DNA of 64,000 bases from Gemmatimonadaceae bacterium (GCA_013813715.1 JACCRF010000178.1:23666-87665), one strand, 5' to 3'. Shown: positions 32,707 through 41,432, counted from the first letter of the stretch. Program-made: numbers and translations. Notes: a model not told the origin generated them from the letters alone.

Positions 32707-33507
32707 ATGCAACAGGACATGCTGCGACTCGTTCCTTTCCTGCTCGGTGCGGTCGGCGGAGCGTTCTTTCTCCGGGAGCGGCGGTTGAGGCTTGGCGCTG
32801 AGCGCCTTGGAGGGGCTACGCTGGAGACGCTTCTCGAGGCGATTGCCGCGAACGATCCCGGCACCGGCGCTCATGTCCGCCGCGTCGCGGACTATTCGCT
32901 ACTCCTTGCCGAGGCCGCCGACCTCGACGCTCACACCCAGCGCAGCATCGAGCGCGTCGCGTTGTTTCACGACATCGGCAAGCTCGACAGCGCGATCACG
33001 GATATCATCGACGACGCCCGCGGTCTGACCCCGGACGAGCGTCGCGCGATCATGCGACATCCGCGAATGGGAGCGGAAGTGCTGAGCCCGTTGGCGCAAT
33101 TCTACCCCGACCTTCCCGAGGGCGTGCTTTCTCACCACGAGCGATGGGACGGAACCGGGTACCCGCGCCATCTCAAGGGGAAACGGATTCCGATCTCCGC
33201 TCGCGTGGTCGCCATTGCGGACAGCTTCGATGCGATCACGCACGCGCGCGCCTACAGCCACGCGCGCACGCTCAAGACCGCGGTCGAAAAGATCGCTGCC
33301 GGCCGCGGCGGCCAGTTCGATCCCGAGCTCACCGATCTCTTTCTGAGCCCGCCAGTGCTGGAATCGGTGGCAAAATCGATGAGGGAATCGCACACGCGAC
33401 ACAGTGGCCCGCAGCGGAGGCGGCCTGCCGGGTCAAAGGCCGCAGCACCGGATATCACATTCCGCTGGCGGACCGCAACGCACGGGCGGCTTCCTTCGGG
33501 TCGGTAG
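32707..33507 (+). CDS. HD-GYP domain protein (cyclic-di-GMP phosphodiesterase type)
   Basis: A short membrane-anchored HD-GYP protein: an N-terminal hydrophobic helix (LVPFLLGAVGGAFFL, about 7-21), then the HD domain. The signature HDIGK begins at H88, and HHERWDGTGYP at about 145-155 contains the GYP triad that marks c-di-GMP hydrolases; RHPRMGAEVL precedes it. No receiver or sensor domain is fused, so input is unknown. The start ATG 32707 is chosen because the frame before it is Arg/Pro-rich noise overlapping rlmI. Its last 53 bases overlap thiE on the other strand. Confidence 0.9.
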   Translation: MQQDMLRLVPFLLGAVGGAFFLRERRLRLGAERLGGATLETLLEAIAANDPGTGAHVRRVADYSLLLAEAADLDAHTQRSIERVALFHDIGKLDSAITDIIDDARGLTPDERRAIMRHPRMGAEVLSPLAQFYPDLPEGVLSHHERWDGTGYPRHLKGKRIPISARVVAIADSFDAITHARAYSHARTLKTAVEKIAAGRGGQFDPELTDLFLSPPVLESVAKSMRESHTRHSGPQRRRPAGSKAAAPDITFRWRTATHGRLPSGR

Positions 33508-34069
33508 CGCCGAAAATGGGGCTGATGGCGGCTATTCCGGCGCCGCCGGCATCGATCACCAGACGCGCCACGTCCATCGTTATGCCACCGATGCCGACTG
33601 CAGGCAATCCAGTAGCGGTGGCCAGACGCGAGAATTCCCTGACTCCGATCGCGACTCCGGCGTCATCCTTCGACACCGTGGCGAAGACCGGCCCGATTCC
33701 GACGTAATCCGCCCCCACCGCGTATGGCACCTCGGCGTCGCAGCCCACCGATGCACCGATAAAGAAGCCCGGCGGCGCAATCAGCCGCACGTTGCTCACT
33801 GGCATGTCGTCGGCACCGAGGTGGACGCCCGCCGCACCCGCTGCGATGGCGACGTCCGCACGGTCGTTAACGATCACCGGTACGGCGACTGCGCGCACGA
33901 GCTCGCGCGCCACTCCCACGAGGTCGCGGGCCGAGACATCTTTCAGCCGGAGCTGCACGCAGGTCGCGCCGCCCTCTACCGCTGCAGACGCGCGCGCGAC
34001 GAGCCCAGCCTGACCGTCACGCACGTTATCGGTGATCGCGATCAGGCGCAGAATGCGGACGTCAATCAC
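33455..34069 (-). CDS. thiE: Thiamine-phosphate synthase
   Basis: TIM-barrel enzyme joining HMP-PP and thiazole phosphate to give thiamine phosphate. Family segments are ARASAAVEGGATCVQLRLKD (pyrophosphate/pyrimidine site, about 26-45), VPVIVNDRADVAIAAGAAGVHLG (about 63-85), DYVGIGPVFAT and GLPAVGIGGI. Length 204 aa. No TPP riboswitch is recognisable upstream; the aroH gene starts 15 bases away in the opposite direction. The tail-to-tail 53-nt overlap with the HD-GYP gene would produce antisense 3' ends. Confidence 0.93.
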   Translation of the reverse strand: MIDVRILRLIAITDNVRDGQAGLVARASAAVEGGATCVQLRLKDVSARDLVGVARELVRAVAVPVIVNDRADVAIAAGAAGVHLGADDMPVSNVRLIAPPGFFIGASVGCDAEVPYAVGADYVGIGPVFATVSKDDAGVAIGVREFSRLATATGLPAVGIGGITMDVARLVIDAGGAGIAAISPIFGATDPKEAARALRSASGM

Positions 34070-34084
34070 GCGGGTCGGCTGAGC

Positions 34085-34456
34085 ATGGAGAAAAGATTGT
34101 GCGGCCTTCGCGGCGCGACAACCGTCGATGCCGATTCACCGGACTTGATCGCCGACGCAACCCGCGAGCTCCTCTCCGAGCTGATCAGACTCAACGGGCT
34201 GGAGCCCGATGACGTGATCAGCGCTATCTTCACCGTGACGCCCGACCTGACTAGTGAGTTTCCCGCTCGTGCAGCGCGCGGCATCGGGTGGGACGACACC
34301 TCGCTGTTGTGCACCGTCGAGATTCCGGTGCCCGGAGCGCTCAGCCGCTGCATCAGGGTACTCATCCACGCCAACAGCGCTCGCGAGCGCACCGCTCTGC
34401 GCCATGCCTACCTGCGCGCGGCGCGTTCGCTCCGTCCGGATATCGTCACCGATTAG
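34085..34456 (+). CDS. aroH: Chorismate mutase, AroH type
   Basis: Monofunctional chorismate mutase of the Bacillus AroH fold, converting chorismate to prephenate for phenylalanine and tyrosine. The protein starts MEKRLCGLRGATTVDADSPD with the catalytic Arg near residue 9; FTVTPDLTSEFPARAARGIGW contains the other active-site residues, and PVPGALSRCIRVLIH completes the site. Length 123 aa, normal. The ATG at 34085 is preferred to earlier in-frame codons, which overlap thiE. The 3' end overlaps mltG tail to tail by 11 bases. Confidence 0.93.
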   Translation: MEKRLCGLRGATTVDADSPDLIADATRELLSELIRLNGLEPDDVISAIFTVTPDLTSEFPARAARGIGWDDTSLLCTVEIPVPGALSRCIRVLIHANSARERTALRHAYLRAARSLRPDIVTD

Positions 34457-35408
34457 CGCGCGCGGCCCGCACTGCGATCTCGTGCTCGGCGAGCGTTGTC
34501 CGGAATTCGTGATGACCGTCGGGATACGCTACGAAGTAGAGCCACGGAACGTCGGCGGGGTACAACGCGGCGATGAGACTCGCCGCACCGGGTGACGCAA
34601 TGGGGCCCGGCGGGAGACCAGGAGATCGGTACGTGTTGTACGGCGAATTCACTTCCAGATCCTTAAGGAACACGCGCGCAGAATGCCTGCCGAGGGCGTA
34701 TTGCACCGTCGGGTCGGCCTGGAGGAGCATGCGAGCGCGCAGCCGGTTCAGATACACGCCCGATATCACCGGGCGCTCCTCGGCCTTCTTCGCTTCGCGC
34801 TCGATAATCGACGCGAGTGTAACCACCTCATGCCGGTTGAGTGCGAGCTGTGACAGGCGTGTTGTCCACTCCCGCTTCCATTCTCGCTCGAAACGTTTCA
34901 CCATTTCGATCACCGCTTGCCGCGCTGTAGTCCCCTCCGGAAATGCATAGGTGTCAGGAAACAGATAGCCTTCGAGCGTCGGCGTCGGTATTCCAAGTCG
35001 CGCAATGAGTGCAGTGTCGCGCACCGCCGCCTTGACCGAATCTGCTGGAACGCGAAGCGCGCCCGCGAGTTGCGGCACGATCTGGAGCAGAGTGAAACCT
35101 TCGGGGATCGTGACGGTGTTGACGAGACCGCGGCCGCCGTTCAGCGCGCTGACGATGTCTGGCCACGGCGTGCCACGCTTCAGGAGATAAGTGCCGGGCT
35201 TGATGTTGCGGTCGTCGCGCGTCACCCGACCGTATAGCCGAAAGAGCTGAGGTGAGCTGACGAGACCAGCCTTGCTCAGCGAGTCGGCTGCCGTCGAGAA
35301 GCTCGCGCCTTTGGGAATTATCACCCGAATAGGCGCCCCGTGCGGCGAGCTTGAGCATCCGAGCACAGCAGCCCCAAGCAAGGCGAAAATCATGGGGTAA
35401 CCGGTCAC
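34446..35408 (-). CDS. mltG: Endolytic transglycosylase MltG
   Basis: YceG-family enzyme cutting nascent glycan strands and setting glycan length at the inner membrane, often with class A PBPs. A LysM-like module covers about 28-100. The catalytic-domain segments are PTLEGYLFPDTYAFPEG (about 144-160), LASIIEREAKKAEERP with the catalytic Glu, and SPYNTYRSPGLPPGPIASPG. The N-terminus is short with a lipobox-like LLGAAVLGC. The start is either GTG 35408 or ATG 35393; the upstream sequence is heptad repeat H6, which may have replaced the original N-terminal anchor region. Confidence 0.92.
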   Translation of the reverse strand: MTGYPMIFALLGAAVLGCSSSPHGAPIRVIIPKGASFSTAADSLSKAGLVSSPQLFRLYGRVTRDDRNIKPGTYLLKRGTPWPDIVSALNGGRGLVNTVTIPEGFTLLQIVPQLAGALRVPADSVKAAVRDTALIARLGIPTPTLEGYLFPDTYAFPEGTTARQAVIEMVKRFEREWKREWTTRLSQLALNRHEVVTLASIIEREAKKAEERPVISGVYLNRLRARMLLQADPTVQYALGRHSARVFLKDLEVNSPYNTYRSPGLPPGPIASPGAASLIAALYPADVPWLYFVAYPDGHHEFRTTLAEHEIAVRAARANR

Positions 35409-35476
35409 GCGCAGCGCTCAACGGGTGCCCGGCAACAGGTACCTGGCACCGGGTAGCCGGTACCGGCCACCCGTTC
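35393..35476. repeat. Heptad repeat copy H6
   Basis: About ten degenerate heptads (acgggtg, acaggta, cctggca, ccgggta, gccggta, cccgttc) between mltG and ruvX. One end reaches the mltG start codons and the other the ruvX stop. Confidence 0.75.
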
Positions 35477-35903
35477 AGTCGTCGACATTCAGCGCGTGCT
35501 GAAGAAGCAGCGCCGCCGCCATCGAATCGACGTCTCCCTTGCGGCCGCGGGTAGACCCGCCCATCTCGCGAACCGCCCTCAGTACCGCCGCCGTCGTGTA
35601 CCGCTCATCCGCGAATCTCACCGGCAGGCCTGTACGCTTCTCCAGCTCGGCGCCTACCCGGCGGATTTCGCTCGTCCACGCCGTCTCCTCTCCATTCCCG
35701 TCGAGCGGGAGCCCGATGACGAAACCGCGCGCCGCGGCCGATTCCGCTCGCCTGATGATCTCGGCGATTGGCGCTCGCTTGCCGGCGCGCCGGGCGATGA
35801 CGCCGGCCGGCGTGGCGATCATGCCGAGCGGATCGCTCAACGCGAGGCCGATGCGCTTCTCGCCGTAATCCACGCCGAGGTAGCGCGCGAGCGACGGCCT
35901 CAC
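35475..35903 (-). CDS. ruvX: Holliday junction resolvase-like RuvX/YqgF
   Basis: RNase H-fold nuclease family implicated in 16S pre-rRNA 5'-end maturation and proposed as a Holliday junction resolvase. Acidic motifs are [17 protein letters not shown] (about 9-25), [23 protein letters not shown] and the C-terminal [14 protein letters not shown], giving the expected Asp/Glu set. Length 142 aa. The GTG start overlaps the rho stop codon by 4 nt, so it is read with rho. mltG follows 66 bases downstream on the same strand, the usual ruvX-mltG neighbourhood. Confidence 0.93.
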   Translation of the reverse strand: MRPSLARYLGVDYGEKRIGLALSDPLGMIATPAGVIARRAGKRAPIAEIIRRAESAAARGFVIGLPLDGNGEETAWTSEIRRVGAELEKRTGLPVRFADERYTTAAVLRAVREMGGSTRGRKGDVDSMAAALLLQHALNVDD

Positions 35904-37159
35904 GAGCCGCCCTGCGCCATCTGCTGAAAGAACTCGGCGTTGTTCTTCGACTTCTTCATCTGCCGGAGAAGAAACTCGACCGCCTCGGTCTCCGGCATGT
36001 CTGCAAGGAAGTTGCGCAGCAGAAACACCCGATTGATCTCTTCCTGTGTGAGCAGGAGCTCTTCTTTGCGCGTTCCCGATTTGAGAATGTCCACCGCCGG
36101 AAAGACGCGCCGATCGGCGATTTTCCGGTCTAGCACCAGCTCCATGTTGCCGGTTCCCTTGAACTCCTCGAAGATCACGTCATCCATGCGTGAGCCGGTT
36201 TCCGTGAGAGCGGTTGCGATGATGGTGAGTGAGCCGCCGCCGTCGATCTTCCGGGCGCTGCCGAAGAACCGCTTGGGTTTGTGAAGCCCGGCCGCGTCGA
36301 CACCACCGGAAAGAATCTTGCCTGTCTGGGGAGCGACGGCGTTGTGCGCGCGGGCAAATCGGGTAAGCGAATCGAGCAGGATCACGACGTCCATTCCGGT
36401 CTCGACGAGGCGCTTAGCCTTCTCCAGCACCATGTCCGCAACCTGTACGTGCCGCGTGGGTCCCTCGTCGAACGTCGAGCTGATAACCTCTGCTTTCTTC
36501 GCGCTCCTGATCATCTCCGTCACTTCCTCGGGGCGCTCGTCGATCAGGAGGATGATCGTCCTGACCTCGGGGTGATTCTCCGCGATCGAGTTGGCGATTT
36601 TCTCGAGGAGGATTGTCTTTCCGGCGCGCGGCGGCGAGACGATGATCCCGCGCTGCCCCTTGCCGATCGGCGCGAAGATATCCACCACACGCATCGACAG
36701 ATCGCCGTCGCTCGACTCGAGGCGCAGCCGCGTGTCAGGATAGCGGGGCCGCAAGTTGTCGAACGGCACTCGAGACTTCGCGGCCTCGGGGTCCTGCTCG
36801 TTGACGCTCTCGACCTTGAGGAGCGCCAGATAGCGCTCCCACGGTTTCGGCGGGCGGACCTGACCTCGGATGAGATCGCCGGTGAGCAGCCCGAACCGCT
36901 TGATTTGCGACGGCGAGACGTAGATGTCGTCGGGGCCGGCGAGATAGCTGTAATCCTGGCTGCGCAGAAACCCGTACCCCTCGGGCAGGACCTCGAGAAC
37001 TCCCTCGCCGTGAAGAGCGATGTTCGTGTCGAGCAGGTTTTGCTCGATGCGGAAGATCAGCTCCGGCTTGCTCACCACGGTGGCGTCGGAAATCTTTAGG
37101 CCGTCCGCCATGTCCTGAAGCTCGGCGACGGATTTGCGCTTTAACTCTGCGATGTCCAC
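35900..37159 (-). CDS. rho: Transcription termination factor Rho
   Basis: Hexameric RNA-dependent ATPase ending transcription. An N-terminal Rho-N domain (about 1-45, [20 protein letters not shown]) precedes the OB-fold RNA-binding domain with [20 protein letters not shown] (about 62-81). The ATPase has Walker [12 protein letters not shown], Walker [15 protein letters not shown], the Q-loop [17 protein letters not shown] and the R-loop [14 protein letters not shown]. The 419-aa length matches E. coli, with no insert. The product is essentially standard. It overlaps ruvX; the long upstream spacer contains two R2 repeats and presumably the promoter. Confidence 0.97.
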   Translation of the reverse strand: MDIAELKRKSVAELQDMADGLKISDATVVSKPELIFRIEQNLLDTNIALHGEGVLEVLPEGYGFLRSQDYSYLAGPDDIYVSPSQIKRFGLLTGDLIRGQVRPPKPWERYLALLKVESVNEQDPEAAKSRVPFDNLRPRYPDTRLRLESSDGDLSMRVVDIFAPIGKGQRGIIVSPPRAGKTILLEKIANSIAENHPEVRTIILLIDERPEEVTEMIRSAKKAEVISSTFDEGPTRHVQVADMVLEKAKRLVETGMDVVILLDSLTRFARAHNAVAPQTGKILSGGVDAAGLHKPKRFFGSARKIDGGGSLTIIATALTETGSRMDDVIFEEFKGTGNMELVLDRKIADRRVFPAVDILKSGTRKEELLLTQEEINRVFLLRNFLADMPETEAVEFLLRQMKKSKNNAEFFQQMAQGGS

Positions 37160-37638
37160 TTGTGACGCGGGGTTGTGCTGGAGCGGCGGGATCTTCGAGC
37201 GAGCCGCACTCGAGGAGTGATGGGATTCTGCGGTGGGACGGCGTGAGCCGGTATCAGGCGAAGCTAACGGCGGCAGGGAAACGCGGCAAGACAGGCGCGC
37301 AGAAAGGTAATTCGTCTGTTTCGAGAACGGTTCAACCTAGAAAGACACAGGCAAGAGGAGACAGAAGCATGGGATGTCGAGTTTCGAGTTAGTTACAGCT
37401 GCGATCCGATCATGGCGTGTGCATGTCGGGCCTGCGCCCGATTTAACGGTGAGGCACGAGTTGGACGCACAAAGCGCGAGTCAGCGGCTTTTGAAGACCC
37501 TGGCCTCTCGCCATAGGACAGGATGATACTCCTCCACCGGCGAGGCCACGGATTGACGGAAGTTTTTCGTTCTAGAAACTCGCTGACTATGCTTCTGGCG
37601 TCTCTCACCTGTGTATTTCCTGGTTGATCTTTGTGCTT
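37160..37638. repeat. Spacer of 479 bases with two R2 repeats in opposite orientation
   Basis: Copy R2c (about 37345-37396, plus orientation; acacaggcaagagg, agaagcatgg, then cgagtttcgagttag) and copy R2b (core 37587-37610, minus orientation, 24-base perfect match to 20964-20987) flank about 190 bases with no gene. The pair would form a large imperfect inverted repeat between rho and the mlaD-type gene. Small open frames here have no family likeness. Confidence 0.65.
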
Positions 37639-38589
37639 TCAGGGCGACAGGAATCGCAGCGGCTTCCGCTTGATCTCGCGAATGAGTGAGTCGAGCTGTA
37701 TCCGCGCGCGCGCGAGCTCGAGCGTCAGTGACGAATCGCCGCGAGCGCGTGCCATGGTGCCGCCCGTCGTGGAAAAGAGAGCGCGGAGCGAATCGATCCC
37801 GGCGCCGATGCGTTCGGCAGTCTGAAGCAAGGTGGAGTCGCTGCGGAACCTCCCGACGTTGCCGCTGCCCGTCGAAAGCAGCAGCGCGATCGAGTCCGTT
37901 GCTGCCATCAGACTTGCGAGTCTGGCCCCGAAGTTCCCGCGCATCGCGAGGCCTGTTGTTCCGCTCCCTCTCATGGCCTTGTCCATAAGTCCCGACGCGG
38001 TGGATGCGGCGGTCGTCGCCCGTGGCAGCCCGCTTCGGGCGAACGCGCCGATGGTATTTGTCTGAGCCGACAGGAGCGCTATGAGTTTCCTGCTGGTATC
38101 GGCCAATGCGGTCAGCCGCGGGGCGAGCGAGTCGACACGCGCCGCGAGTTCCACCACCGGCCCATACGAGCTCGTCACCAGCGTGTCGCCGCTTCTCACG
38201 GCCGGCGATTCGGACGTGCCTGAGCTCAGATACACCACCGGACTGCCGATGAGATTACCGCCTGGCCGGATGTCGGCGCGCGAATTCGTCCGGATCAGCG
38301 CAAGACGGTCGGCCAGAATCTCGGTCTCGATGGCCAGGCGCTGCGATGTGTCGGTGCTCGCTACCCGGAAGTGTATCTGTTTCACGAGGCCCACCTTTTC
38401 TCCGGACAGCCACACTTCGGTGCCCCCGAGAACGCCAGTCGCGCGGTCAGTCAGGATGTACAGGGTGCCAGTGTCGCCGTGCAACGCGCCAACGCGCGCG
38501 AAGATGAGAGTTCCGAGCGCGATCGTGACGAGAATCGCCAGTCCGATGGTTCCCGTCTTGAGCTCGTTCCAGCCGACTGTGCGCGCCAT
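37639..38589 (-). CDS. MlaD family (MCE domain) protein
   Basis: Inner-membrane-anchored periplasmic lipid-transport subunit. One N-terminal helix (TGTIGLAILVTIALGTLIFARV, about 12-33) precedes the MCE domain with GTLYILTDRATGVLGGTEVWLSGEKVGLV and RADIRPGGNLIGSPVVYLS. After about residue 150 comes a long Ser/Ala/Leu-rich helical region (VDSLAPRLTALADTSRKLIALL onward), which may form a hexameric tunnel as in PqiB/YebT-like proteins. MlaE (permease) and MlaF (ATPase) genes are not adjacent on either side, so it may serve a system encoded elsewhere. Confidence 0.88.
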   Translation of the reverse strand: MARTVGWNELKTGTIGLAILVTIALGTLIFARVGALHGDTGTLYILTDRATGVLGGTEVWLSGEKVGLVKQIHFRVASTDTSQRLAIETEILADRLALIRTNSRADIRPGGNLIGSPVVYLSSGTSESPAVRSGDTLVTSSYGPVVELAARVDSLAPRLTALADTSRKLIALLSAQTNTIGAFARSGLPRATTAASTASGLMDKAMRGSGTTGLAMRGNFGARLASLMAATDSIALLLSTGSGNVGRFRSDSTLLQTAERIGAGIDSLRALFSTTGGTMARARGDSSLTLELARARIQLDSLIREIKRKPLRFLSP

Positions 38590-38938
38590 GACGCGAAATT
38601 ACGCAGCCGTTGCATGCCGGGGCAATGTCGCGACACTCCTGCGCGCCGGGTTACTCTTGGAGGCGATGCCGACAACGGCGACGCGAGACACCGACAACAG
38701 GCGCCACCAGGATCCTGAGTGCCAACTTCAGGTTGTCGCACAGAAGCCAGCGGTCTGGCATCCGGCTTCGCCAGCTTCGGGCGCCCCGCTACGACGGGAA
38801 AGGAATAACGACATAGTGGGTAGCCGCCAGCCGGGTCAGCGTTCGGCTTCGAGCCTTTGCATCGAAATTCCACTCAAATCCGCGATAAACCTTTTTTCGC
38901 ATCGACCGCGACCACCCATTTCTCAGGCACACGAACCG
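38590..38938. other. Spacer of 349 bases between mlaD-type and M28 genes
   Basis: No gene supported; the frame open through it belongs to the shadow of the mlaD gene joined to M28. A loose 7-nt rhythm (about 38755-38800, with cgccccgctacg and gggaaaggaataacg on the plus strand) resembles the reverse complement of 8320-8350. A ccgacaac direct repeat occurs near 38680-38700. Divergent promoters are expected but not clear. Confidence 0.4.
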
Positions 38939-40516
38939 ATGCCGTTATTAAAGCCGATACTGACTGCCGCGTTTCTCCTGATCTGCACCACTGCCACCAA
39001 CCGGGCACGAGCGCAGACTACTCCGCGCGCCGACTCGATGATCGCGCGAATCCGCGCCGAAGGCACGGATCGGTCGCAACTCTATCGCATTTCTCAGGTC
39101 CTCTCCGATTCCATCGGTCCCCGCCTGAGCGGCACTCCGGGCCTGAAGGCCGGTAACGACTGGCTTGTATCCCAGTACAGATCGTGGGGGATTCCGGCGC
39201 GCCTCGAGCGATTCGGCACCTGGCGCGGCTGGAAGCGCGGCGTCTCGCACGCGGACCTGATTTCTCCGCGCGTCCGATCGCTCGAAGCGACGTTGCTCGC
39301 GTGGAGTCCCGGTACCAGCGGCGCGCGGGTGGAGGGTCCGGTGGTGATTCTGGCGGACGCCGCGGACAGCGCGGCGTTCATGCGATGGCTTCCGGCGGTG
39401 AAGGGCCGGATCGTACTGATGTCGGCCGCCTCCACTTCGTGCCGGCCGGACGCCGACCTCGCTACACACGCGCGGCCGGCAACCCTGGCGGCGATGCGCG
39501 AGCAGCGCGCCGCGACTACGGCGGCGTGGAATGCGCGCGTCGCGCGCACGGGCTCCACCACCCGCACCCTCCCGCGTGCACTGGAGCGCGCCGGAGCCGT
39601 AGGAATTCTCACCAATACCTGGGCCGGCGGGTGGGGAAGCGACCGGATCTTCCGCGGCCGGGCCAATGGCATCCCGACATTCGATGTGAGCTGCGAAGAC
39701 TATGGGCTTCTCTATCGCCTGGCGGAGAACAATCAGGGCCCGATCGTTCGTCTCCGTGCCGATGCTTCATGGCAGGGAACCGTGCCGATGTTCAACGCCG
39801 TCGCCGAGATTCGCGGCGCGGAGAAGCCGGAGGAGTATGTATTTCTCTCCGCGCATTTCGATACCTGGGAAGGCGCGTCGGGAAGCACGGACAACGGCAC
39901 CGGTACGGCGATCATGCTCGAGGCGATGCGGATCCTGCGTACAGTCTATCCGAATCCCAGGCGCACAATCATCGCCGGACATTGGAGCGGGGAAGAGCAG
40001 GGGCTGATCGGATCGCGCGCATTTTCGGAGGACCATCCGGAAGTCGTGAGCGGGCTTCACGCGCTCTTCAATCAGGACAATGGAACAGGCCGGATCGAGT
40101 CCATCTCGTCGCTCGGCCTGCCAGACGCGGGGGCTCACCTCGAGCGATGGATGGCGTCTGTGCCTTTGGACTTCAAGAGCGGCATCACCCTGCAGGTTCC
40201 GGGAACGCCGAGTAGCGGGGGTACCGATCACGCGGCGTTCGTTTGTCACGGCGCCCCGGCTTTCGACCTCGAGTCGGTGAACTGGAGCTACAACAATTAC
40301 ACCTGGCACACGAATCGGGACACGTTCGACAAGATCGTGATGGACGATCTCCGCGACGCGACGCTGCTGACGGCGATGCTGGTCTACCTTGCATCGGAGG
40401 ATGACACGAAGATCACGCGTGAGAAGACGCCTCTGGTCAGCCGCACGACTGGTCTCCCCGTGCAGTGGCCGGCCTGCAGCAAAGCGACGCGGAGCTGGGA
40501 ATCGAACGCACGATGA
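38939..40516 (+). CDS. Secreted M28 family zinc aminopeptidase (first of two)
   Basis: A 525-residue exported peptidase with signal MPLLKPILTAAFLLICTTATNRARA. Co-catalytic zinc ligands are seen in FLSAHFDTWEGASGSTDNGTGTA (His and Asp), WSGEEQGLIGSRAF (catalytic Glu pair), LFNQDNGTGR (Asp) and GGTDHAAF (His). A PA-like insert (about 125-270) precedes the catalytic part. ATG 38939 starts the signal peptide; the open frame to 38081 is the shadow of the mlaD gene. It probably degrades peptides in the periplasm or outside the cell. Confidence 0.92.
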   Translation: MPLLKPILTAAFLLICTTATNRARAQTTPRADSMIARIRAEGTDRSQLYRISQVLSDSIGPRLSGTPGLKAGNDWLVSQYRSWGIPARLERFGTWRGWKRGVSHADLISPRVRSLEATLLAWSPGTSGARVEGPVVILADAADSAAFMRWLPAVKGRIVLMSAASTSCRPDADLATHARPATLAAMREQRAATTAAWNARVARTGSTTRTLPRALERAGAVGILTNTWAGGWGSDRIFRGRANGIPTFDVSCEDYGLLYRLAENNQGPIVRLRADASWQGTVPMFNAVAEIRGAEKPEEYVFLSAHFDTWEGASGSTDNGTGTAIMLEAMRILRTVYPNPRRTIIAGHWSGEEQGLIGSRAFSEDHPEVVSGLHALFNQDNGTGRIESISSLGLPDAGAHLERWMASVPLDFKSGITLQVPGTPSSGGTDHAAFVCHGAPAFDLESVNWSYNNYTWHTNRDTFDKIVMDDLRDATLLTAMLVYLASEDDTKITREKTPLVSRTTGLPVQWPACSKATRSWESNAR

Positions 40517-40594
40517 CAGCGACTCCGCGGAAACAGATGGAACGTCGCTTGCAATTGATACGCCCAAAAGCTGCGCTCTCTCACGGAGGATGTT

Positions 40595-41173
40595 TTGAAG
40601 TTGACCATAATCGGAACTGTGATCGTTCCTGCTCTCATAGTTGGACTCACCGCCGGGGCGGGGTTCACTCCCCATAGAGGCACGACGGCCGCGCCATTAC
40701 GGATCGAGGCGAGCCTCTCGGACCGCACACTCAAGCTCTACGAGGGTGATTCGGTCGTAGCGGATTTCATGGTTTCGGTCGGAAAGGATGCCCACCCGAC
40801 GCCGAGCGGTGTGTTCAAGATCAAGAAGCTGGTGTGGAATCCGAAATGGACGCCGCCCGACGAAAAGTGGGCGAAGGGCAAGACCGCGAAGGAGCCCGGC
40901 CATCCCGAGAATCCCATGAAGACAGTCAAGATCTTCTTCCGGGAGCCGGACTACTACATCCACGGAACCGACGCCGTCAACAGCCTTGGCGACGCGGGCT
41001 CACATGGCTGCCTTCGAATGGATTCGGAGGACGCCGCCACGGTGGCGAAGTGGGTGATGGAGCACGGTGGCGAGCCGCGTGACGAGAGCTGGTTCATGCG
41101 GATTCTTCATTCGCGGCGGCAGGAAAAGGTGGTTTACCTGAGGCAGCCGGTCACGATCAGGATCACCGCCTAG
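40595..41173 (+). CDS. L,D-transpeptidase, YkuD family
   Basis: Exported peptidoglycan cross-linking or protein-anchoring enzyme. The signal is MKLTIIGTVIVPALIVGLTAGAG; the YkuD domain (about 45-160) has VSVGKDAHPTPSGVFKIKK and the active-site stretch YYIHGTDAVN...SHGCLRM with the nucleophilic Cys. Length 192 aa, no LysM. The start is a TTG at 40595 with cggagga upstream; no ATG precedes the signal. It is followed by a strong terminator. With PBP1A and MltG it gives both 4-3 and 3-3 type cell-wall chemistry in this window. Confidence 0.93.
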   Translation: MKLTIIGTVIVPALIVGLTAGAGFTPHRGTTAAPLRIEASLSDRTLKLYEGDSVVADFMVSVGKDAHPTPSGVFKIKKLVWNPKWTPPDEKWAKGKTAKEPGHPENPMKTVKIFFREPDYYIHGTDAVNSLGDAGSHGCLRMDSEDAATVAKWVMEHGGEPRDESWFMRILHSRRQEKVVYLRQPVTIRITA

Positions 41174-41194
41174 AATGTCCGGTCACTGGACGAG

Positions 41195-41229
41195 AAAACC
41201 CCGCGACGAGAGCGTCGTGGGGTTTTTTT
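41195..41229 (+). terminator. Rho-independent terminator after the YkuD gene
   Basis: A 14-bp stem (aaaaccccgcgacg with cgtcgtggggtttt, one G-U pair) with an agag loop and a long T-run. The A-run on the other side makes it potentially bidirectional, ending the tRNA transcript from the opposite strand as well. Confidence 0.92.
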
Positions 41230-41235
41230 CACTCA

Positions 41236-41309
41236 TGCGCGCGGCGGGATTCGAACCCACGACCTTCGGCTCCGGAGGCCGACGCTCTATCCAGCTGAGC
41301 TACGCGCGC
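41236..41309 (-). tRNA. tRNA-Arg (anticodon CCG)
   Basis: Full cloverleaf on the minus strand: acceptor gcgcgcg/cgcgcgc, D arm gctcagctggatagagc, anticodon stem tcggc/gccga with loop ctccgga (anticodon CCG, reading CGG), and T arm gtgggttcgaatcccgc. The discriminator is A and CCA is not encoded. Confidence 0.95.
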
Positions 41310-41319
41310 TGACCCAGAG

Positions 41320-41348
41320 ATAGTAACCGCGCCGGGGGCACTAATCAA
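41320..41348 (-). promoter_or_regulatory. Sigma-70-type promoter of tRNA-Arg
   Basis: On the minus strand TTGATT (41348-41343) and TACTAT (41325-41320) are separated by 17 bases. The predicted start falls just before the tRNA 5' end. The -35 box abuts the edge of repeat R2d. Confidence 0.65.
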
Positions 41349-41359
41349 CGCGGAGAAGG

Positions 41360-41425
41360 GCAAAATAGAACGACAGAGTTGCGAGATAGCAGAGGCATAG
41401 TTGGGAGTTGCGAGAATGCTTAGTT
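41360..41425. repeat. Dispersed repeat R2, copy d (divergent)
   Basis: Contains gagatagcagaggcatag followed by ttgggagttgcgag, aligning with the agaagcatag core and the ttacgagttgcc right flank of copy a, but with many changes. It sits between tRNA-Arg and the icd gene and probably overlaps the icd upstream region. Confidence 0.55.
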
Positions 41426-41432
41426 TTGCGGC

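Noticed and set aside
33900..34080. TPP riboswitch upstream of thiE
   Set aside because: Only 15 bases separate thiE and aroH starts, leaving no room, and no THI-box pattern is visible on the minus strand.
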